DNA from: RGIG4576 sp045656705
GTDB lineage: Bacteria; Bacteroidota; Bacteroidia; Bacteroidales; Muribaculaceae
NCBI GenBank assembly: GCA_045656705.1
Contig: JAZORR010000023.1
Span: 1 to 44,015 of the forward strand
Reading direction: 5' to 3'
Length of the DNA: 44,015 nucleotides
Below the pieces are notes generated by a model. The model was given only the letters and a program-made list of their open reading frames with translations, made no database searches and was not told the DNA's origin. Both the position numbers and the translations under genes were made by a program. Within the stretch, counting starts at the first letter, position 1; every line of letters begins with the position of its first letter. Positions 38,944 through 44,015 of this stretch are shown here, in pieces.

Positions 38944-41772
38944 GAACAATTGTTCTTCGAATATATGGCACTCAACTTGAGCTCGCCACCACGCTTCACT
39001 CAGGTGAGCGACTACGAAACTGCTTTCAATCATCTCGAAGCGAAGAAATACGACCTTGTGATTGCTATGCCGGGGATGGACATCAGCGAAACCTTTGTGC
39101 AAGCCAAGAAAATGAAGCAGCTTTATCCCGATGTGCCTATTGTGGTACTCACTCCGTTCTCGCGTGAGGTGTCGCGTCGTTTGGTCAACGAAGATTTTAG
39201 TGGTGTAGATTATGTGTTTAGTTGGCTTGGTAATGTCGACTTGCTTTTGGCTATTATCAAGTTGCTTGAGGATAAACTAAATGCCGAAAACGATATCAAT
39301 GAGGTGGGTGTGCAGCTTATTCTTCTCGTTGAAGACTCTATCCGTTTCTATTCGTCGGTATTGCCCACTCTATATAAGTTCCTTCTCCGTCAGTCGCTCA
39401 TATTCTCCACTGAGGCGTTGAACGAGCACGAGAAGATGATGCGTTTGCGTGGGCGTCCGAAGGTGATGCTTGCGCGCACCTACGAGGAGGCAATGGAAAT
39501 ATATGAGAAATATAGCAATAACATACTTGGAGTAATTAGCGATGTGTCATTTACTCGCGAGGGTAAGAAGGATACTAAGGCAGGTATCAAACTTGCCAAA
39601 ACTTTGCGTGAGCGAGATCCTTATCTTCCTCTTATCATCGAATCGAGCGAAGTGGAAAACGAACAGTGTGTAGCCGACTTTCATGGCATTTTCTTGGATA
39701 AGAATTCAAAGAAGTTGCCAGTGGATTTGGGGTGTGCCATTATGGAAAACTTTGGTTTTGGCGATTTCGTGATTAAAAATCCTGCCAATGGTGAAGAACT
39801 ACTTCGCATCAAGAACCTGAAGGATTTGCAAGACAATATCTTCTATGTGCCTGCCGAGTCGCTTTTCTATCACGCATCGTCAAACGATGTCTCTCGATGG
39901 CTATATTCGCGTGCGATGTTCCCTATTGCCGAAGTGATGAAGATGCACCGATTCACCGATATAAGCGAAGCTCCTGCTGTGCGTCAGCTCATCTTCGACC
40001 TCATTGTGAAGTATCGTAAGATGAAAAACCGTGGGGTGGTGGCTATTTTCAAACGCGACCGCTTCGACCATTATTCTAATTTTGCTCGTATTGGTCAAGG
40101 TTCGCTGGGTGGTAAAGGGCGTGGTCTAGCATTTATCGATTCTGTGATTAAGAATTTCCCTGAATGCGACAATTTCGAGGGGGTTACTGTACAGATACCT
40201 CGCACAGTGGTGATTTGCACCGATATATTCGATGAATTCATGGAGACTAACAATCTCTATCACATAGCATTGAGCGATGCTCCCGATGAGGAGATTCTGA
40301 AGGCGTTTCTCAATGCACATTTGCCCGAATCGTTGCAAGACGATTTCTATGCACTTTTCGAGGTGGTAAATCGTCCGTTGGCTGTGCGCAGTTCGAGTTT
40401 GCTCGAGGATAGCCACTACCAACCATTTGCTGGTATTTATTCCACTTATATGATACCACTTCTCAAGAATAAAGGGGAGATGTTGCAACTTCTTTGCGAT
40501 GCCATCAAGAGTGTATATGCTTCGGTATTCTTTGCCGACAGTAAGGCTTATATGACTGCTACCCGCAATATCATCGACCAAGAAAAGATGGCTATCATCT
40601 TGCAAGAAGTAGTGGGTACCGACTATGGCGATGTGTATTACCCTTCGTTCTCGGGAGTGGGGCGTTCGTTGAATTATTATCCTATCAACGACGAGAAGCC
40701 CGAAGAAGGTGTGGCTGAAGTGGCTGTGGGGCTTGGTAAGTATATCGTTGACGGTGGACAGGCTTTGCGTTTCTCTCCACATCACCCCGATAATGTGTTG
40801 CAAACGAGTACGCTCGACCTTGCTCTTCGCGACACACAAACTCGCTTCTATGCCCTCGATATGAAGCACAAAGCGTCATCGTTTAGTGTTGACGATGGGT
40901 TTAATATCAAGAAGATGCGTATACAAGAGGCTGTGGCTAATGGTTCGCTAAAGTATATGGTGAGCACCTACGACCACTACGATGGTGTAATTCGTGATAG
41001 CGATTATGGCGAAGGTCGTAGAGTGGTGACTTTTGCCAATATGCTTCAGCATCGATGTTTCCCTCTTGCTCATATTGTGGCATTTATGCTTGAGCAGGGA
41101 CAACGTGCTATGCAACGTCCGGTAGAAATAGAGTTTGCTGGTGTGGTCGACAAAAATGCAGGCGAAGATAGCGAACGCAAGGGGCAAGTTTATTGGCTTC
41201 AAATCCGTCCTATGGTTGATCGCAAGGAAATGCTCGACGAGGATGTGACTAATATCAATAACGATAAACTTCTTGTGCGAAGCGAGAATGCTTTAGGTCA
41301 CGGAATGATGGATAATATCAAATATGTGGTGATTGTGAAGCCTGAACGCTTTTCTATGTCAAATAATTTGACGATTGCACGTGAAATTGAAAAAATAAAT
41401 CGTAACTTTACACAAAATAACGAAAATTATGTGCTAATAGGTCCGGGACGATGGGGCTCAAGCGATAGTGCTTTGGGTGTTCCTGTGAAATGGCCACATA
41501 TTTCGTCGGCTAAAGTGATTGTAGAGACTGCTCTTAAGGGTAATGTTATCGATCCGAGTCAAGGTACGCATTTCTTCCAAAACCTTACTTCGTTTGGTGT
41601 GGGATATTTCACTGTGAACGATGCTAAAGAGGGTAATGTGTGTGATATGGATTACCTCAATTCTTTGCCTGTGGTGGAGGAAACCGAAAATGTGAAGGTG
41701 GTAGCCTTCGATCAATCGCTTACGGTGGCTATTAATGGCCGAAAAGGTGTGGGTGTGGTGCTAAAGCCGTAG
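38806..41772 (+). CDS. Tandem receiver-like protein with PPDK_N (PEP/pyruvate-binding) domain
   Basis: The 988-residue product, from MNEAALSQLYLK, has two receiver-like domains in tandem. One covers about 25-135 with YDLVIAMPGMD. The other covers about 165-300 with LILLVEDSIRF and GVISDVSFTREG. An ATP-grasp PPDK_N domain follows: GQGSLGGKGRGLAFI, later RPLAVRSSSLLEDSHYQPFA and YWLQIRPMVD. The phosphohistidine and PEP-binding domains of PpsA/PpdK are absent. The family is common in Bacteroidales but not characterised; a signalling phosphotransfer role is inference. I chose the ATG at 38806 because the duplicated 5' end starts there. It is followed by a coiled-coil gene at 55 bases. Confidence 0.85.
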   Translation: MNEAALSQLYLKDTAFKDLMQRRIFNVLLISSSYDAFMLEDDGRVEEQLFFEYMALNLSSPPRFTQVSDYETAFNHLEAKKYDLVIAMPGMDISETFVQAKKMKQLYPDVPIVVLTPFSREVSRRLVNEDFSGVDYVFSWLGNVDLLLAIIKLLEDKLNAENDINEVGVQLILLVEDSIRFYSSVLPTLYKFLLRQSLIFSTEALNEHEKMMRLRGRPKVMLARTYEEAMEIYEKYSNNILGVISDVSFTREGKKDTKAGIKLAKTLRERDPYLPLIIESSEVENEQCVADFHGIFLDKNSKKLPVDLGCAIMENFGFGDFVIKNPANGEELLRIKNLKDLQDNIFYVPAESLFYHASSNDVSRWLYSRAMFPIAEVMKMHRFTDISEAPAVRQLIFDLIVKYRKMKNRGVVAIFKRDRFDHYSNFARIGQGSLGGKGRGLAFIDSVIKNFPECDNFEGVTVQIPRTVVICTDIFDEFMETNNLYHIALSDAPDEEILKAFLNAHLPESLQDDFYALFEVVNRPLAVRSSSLLEDSHYQPFAGIYSTYMIPLLKNKGEMLQLLCDAIKSVYASVFFADSKAYMTATRNIIDQEKMAIILQEVVGTDYGDVYYPSFSGVGRSLNYYPINDEKPEEGVAEVAVGLGKYIVDGGQALRFSPHHPDNVLQTSTLDLALRDTQTRFYALDMKHKASSFSVDDGFNIKKMRIQEAVANGSLKYMVSTYDHYDGVIRDSDYGEGRRVVTFANMLQHRCFPLAHIVAFMLEQGQRAMQRPVEIEFAGVVDKNAGEDSERKGQVYWLQIRPMVDRKEMLDEDVTNINNDKLLVRSENALGHGMMDNIKYVVIVKPERFSMSNNLTIAREIEKINRNFTQNNENYVLIGPGRWGSSDSALGVPVKWPHISSAKVIVETALKGNVIDPSQGTHFFQNLTSFGVGYFTVNDAKEGNVCDMDYLNSLPVVEETENVKVVAFDQSLTVAINGRKGVGVVLKP

Positions 41773-41827
41773 TAGCACCTATGAGTAGAAGATTTAGAAA
41801 GAAGCAACATATAATAATATTGAGTTT

Positions 41828-43750
41828 ATGTCATTTTGGAGTGGAGTGAAAAGTATGTTCGGTGGTTATTCCGACGATGATAGCGATGAAGACTATATCG
41901 TGGATGATATGCCGAAAGAGGTGAAGGCGGAAAAGCACGAGGATTCGGTCGTTACAATTACCGAACAAAATAATAATGAAATACCAGAAGGTGTTTTTGA
42001 TGGCTTGATTGATATTATCAATGCCAATCTTTCCCCTATGGTTTTGCAGTGTCTTGATGTGGAAGCTGAAAAGAAATATTTGTATCAAGCTTTGGGACCT
42101 CGCTTTTCGGAGTTTGTGAAAAATACTCGCGAACACAGTATTGCTGCTGCTCGTGATGAGTGGGACAGAGAAAAGGCTGAGATGAAACGCAAAATCGACG
42201 ACTTCAAAGGTCGTTGTGCTACTGCCGAAAATGACATGAATGAGATGAAGGCGTTGAAGATGAGCGATGAACGTCAGCGATTGGCCCTAAAGGAACGCAT
42301 TCGTAAGCTCGAAGAGCAATTGGAAACGATAGAAGCCGAAAAGGAACAACGTATTATCGAAAATAAGAGTTTGTTGAACAAACTTAAGGTGCTTCAAGTG
42401 CGTAATGGTAGCACCGAAGAAGATGATAAATTGGTACTCGAACTTTCTGAGAAAATAGAGACTCTTGAAAAGGAACTTGCCGCTAAAGTTGCCGAAGTAG
42501 AATCGGTGTCGGCACAGAAAGAAGCTGAATATAAAGAGCAATTGGACAAGGCTGAGACTGTTGCTGAAAAATTGCGTGCCGAAATCGTTACTTTGAAAGA
42601 AATTCAAAGTATTCCCGAAGTGAACGAAGAGGTAGAGGCTGAACTTGAAGCGTTGCGTACCGAAAACCTATCTTTAAAGACTGCATCCGATGCATTGAAG
42701 GCCGAAAAAGATGAGTTAGATGCTAAACTTAAATCTGCCGAGATTGAAATCGCTGAATTCAATGAAAATATGAATATGCTTGATGCTATTCAAGAAGAAT
42801 TGAATAAGGTTGAAGATTTCAAAAAGCGTAAAGACGAGGAAGTTGAAACACTGAAGAAGGCTATTACTGAAAAAGATAAGACAATTGCCGATTTGTCTGA
42901 TAAGTTTAAGGATGAAGAATCCGAAAAATGTGCTGCTATTGAGGCTGAAAAGAATGGCGAGATTGCGACATTGAAAAAGCGTATCGCTACTCTTGAATCA
43001 GACTTGAATGAGTCTAATACTATTATTGGTGAGAAGGATAAGCAACTTGCCGATGGTGCAACTCGCGAAAGTCAACTTGTGGCTGAAGTTACAGCACGCA
43101 AGAATGATGTGGATGAGGCTATGACCCAAATCGACAATTTGAGAGGCCAACTTGATGATGCTGTTGATACTTTGAGCACAGAAAGAGAGGCTTTGATGAG
43201 CGAAATCAATAGACTCAAAACCGAGAATGTGGAAAAGGTGAATAAATTGCAAGCTGAAATAGCTGCATTGCAGGCAAAACTTGATGTGCAAGTGCTCACC
43301 GATGATTCTCTTGTCGACGAAAACTTGAAGCAAGAGGTGGAAAGTACATTCGATGTGAATATTGATGATTCTGAATTTGTAGAATTTGAAGTTTCTTCTG
43401 ATGTTGTTGAGGAAAAGGAGGCGAAACAAGCTGAGTCCGAAGAATTTAATCTTGTAAGTGCATTATTAGATGAAGAAGATAAGGAATTTGGTACTCCTGT
43501 AGCCAACCATGCCGAGGATATTGATTGGCTTTTGCCCGATGTGAATGAAATCTTGAATACTGAAATTATAGAGGAGGCCAATAAGGATAACTCTTCTGCT
43601 TGGAACGATTCTCTTTTTGCTAATGATGAAATCGAAAATTTTGAAGAAAATGTCGATGAAGTTGCATCTGTTGAGGTAAAAGAGGAAGAAAAACAAGTAG
43701 AACCTGAAAAGTCGGCGCCTCAGGATATGCAAATGTCCTTGTTTGGTTGA
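41828..43750 (+). CDS. Large acidic coiled-coil protein
   Basis: The 640-residue product begins MSFWSGVKSMFGGYSDDDSD with no signal peptide. A small helical domain (about 55-110) is followed by a nearly unbroken coiled coil to about residue 500, with regular heptads such as RIRKLEEQLETIEAEKEQRI. The last 130 residues are acidic and disordered and end QMSLFG, similar to clamp- or partner-binding tails (QxxLF). Such proteins can scaffold or organise the cell pole or chromosome; no function is established. It is probably co-transcribed with the receiver-PPDK_N gene, so the two may act together. Confidence 0.8.
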   Translation: MSFWSGVKSMFGGYSDDDSDEDYIVDDMPKEVKAEKHEDSVVTITEQNNNEIPEGVFDGLIDIINANLSPMVLQCLDVEAEKKYLYQALGPRFSEFVKNTREHSIAAARDEWDREKAEMKRKIDDFKGRCATAENDMNEMKALKMSDERQRLALKERIRKLEEQLETIEAEKEQRIIENKSLLNKLKVLQVRNGSTEEDDKLVLELSEKIETLEKELAAKVAEVESVSAQKEAEYKEQLDKAETVAEKLRAEIVTLKEIQSIPEVNEEVEAELEALRTENLSLKTASDALKAEKDELDAKLKSAEIEIAEFNENMNMLDAIQEELNKVEDFKKRKDEEVETLKKAITEKDKTIADLSDKFKDEESEKCAAIEAEKNGEIATLKKRIATLESDLNESNTIIGEKDKQLADGATRESQLVAEVTARKNDVDEAMTQIDNLRGQLDDAVDTLSTEREALMSEINRLKTENVEKVNKLQAEIAALQAKLDVQVLTDDSLVDENLKQEVESTFDVNIDDSEFVEFEVSSDVVEEKEAKQAESEEFNLVSALLDEEDKEFGTPVANHAEDIDWLLPDVNEILNTEIIEEANKDNSSAWNDSLFANDEIENFEENVDEVASVEVKEEEKQVEPEKSAPQDMQMSLFG

Positions 43751-43796
43751 TTTCAAGGTGGGGTATATACCTTATTATATATAGCAAGAAAAATAA

Positions 43797-43836
43797 AGCG
43801 AATGGTGCATTTACGGCTCATCATTCGCTATTTTTG
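43797..43836 (+). terminator. Terminator of the PPDK_N / coiled-coil operon
   Basis: AGCGAATG and CATTCGCT form a perfect eight-base stem around a 17-base loop, followed by ATTTTTG. It lies 46 bases after the stop of the coiled-coil gene. From here to the end of the window (44015) I see nothing else. Confidence 0.8.
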
Positions 43837-44015
43837 TAATACTATTTGGTGTATATATAATTGGTGTGAAATTGAATGTTGCGTTCCGAAACCTATTTCT
43901 TTTCGCAATGAAAGTAAAAATGTTTCGTTTTGGGTGAATCGTAACTTTTTGATTGTTTTTAGTAAATTTTTTAGAGATGGGGAAAGTGCGATTTTTACTG
44001 TTTTATGTTATAAAA

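Noticed and set aside
40126..40869. Long leftward frame antisense to the PPDK_N gene
   Set aside because: It is a shadow of a strongly coding gene with known domains.

Overview
This window looks like a piece of a Bacteroidales chromosome, perhaps Prevotellaceae or Muribaculaceae; the family is a guess. Three things point there. Promoters match the Bacteroidetes pattern TTTG / 19-20 bp / TAnnTTTG. Genes rarely carry a Shine-Dalgarno sequence. The gene families (six-hairpin-free DUF6377-type TPR regulator, receiver-PPDK_N protein, retropepsin-like lipoprotein, type I-C CRISPR) are common in that order.

Layout. (1) 1-11252 is the right part of a prophage or capsid-encoding phage satellite; its left end lies outside the window. 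Reading leftward from a face-to-face promoter switch (10489-10636), it carries two small helix-turn-helix proteins, a DnaG-type primase-helicase, an iteron-like region, two unknown genes, an insulated ardA, a ClpP-like protease with a nested scaffold, the major capsid protein, a probable connector or tail protein, a phosphoribosyltransferase and three further genes. A rightward repressor lies beside the attachment site, which is the 3' part of a tRNA-Met (CAU) gene at 11211-11252. (2) 11253-20028 is ordinary chromosome: a defence-gene stub, a MATE exporter, a TPR/membrane/LuxR-type regulator, a probable small RNA unit, glgB with a secreted metallophosphoesterase, and a vWA protein. (3) 20029-22188 is a decaying type I-C CRISPR locus: one repeat and no spacer, intact cas2, cas1 with a one-base frameshift, a cas4 reduced to its Fe-S end, and no effector genes. 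(4) 22267-30621 is housekeeping: an RsmF-like methyltransferase, a phosphodiester glycosidase, an RsmI-like methylase followed by a YycJ-like hydrolase and mtgA, a secreted esterase, ispH and cmk.

(5) 30756-38805 is a strongly AT-rich accessory island. Its core is a five-gene operon with its own promoter and terminator: a four-helix membrane protein with a periplasmic domain, a cytoplasmic GTPase, two bitopic coiled-coil proteins of the same layout, and between them a lipoprotein with a retropepsin-type active site. I know of no described system with this composition, and it is my best candidate for a new one. It could couple an envelope signal to GTP hydrolysis and proteolysis, possibly in defence. 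A DUF234-type ATPase behind three 52-bp tandem repeats and a lone lipoprotein follow. (6) 38806-43836 resumes the core with a tandem-receiver/PPDK_N protein and a large acidic coiled-coil protein in one operon. The 5' end of the former is duplicated (140 bp, two mismatches) on the other side of the lipoprotein gene, which marks a recombination junction.

All calls come from reading the sequence and its translations; no database search was possible.
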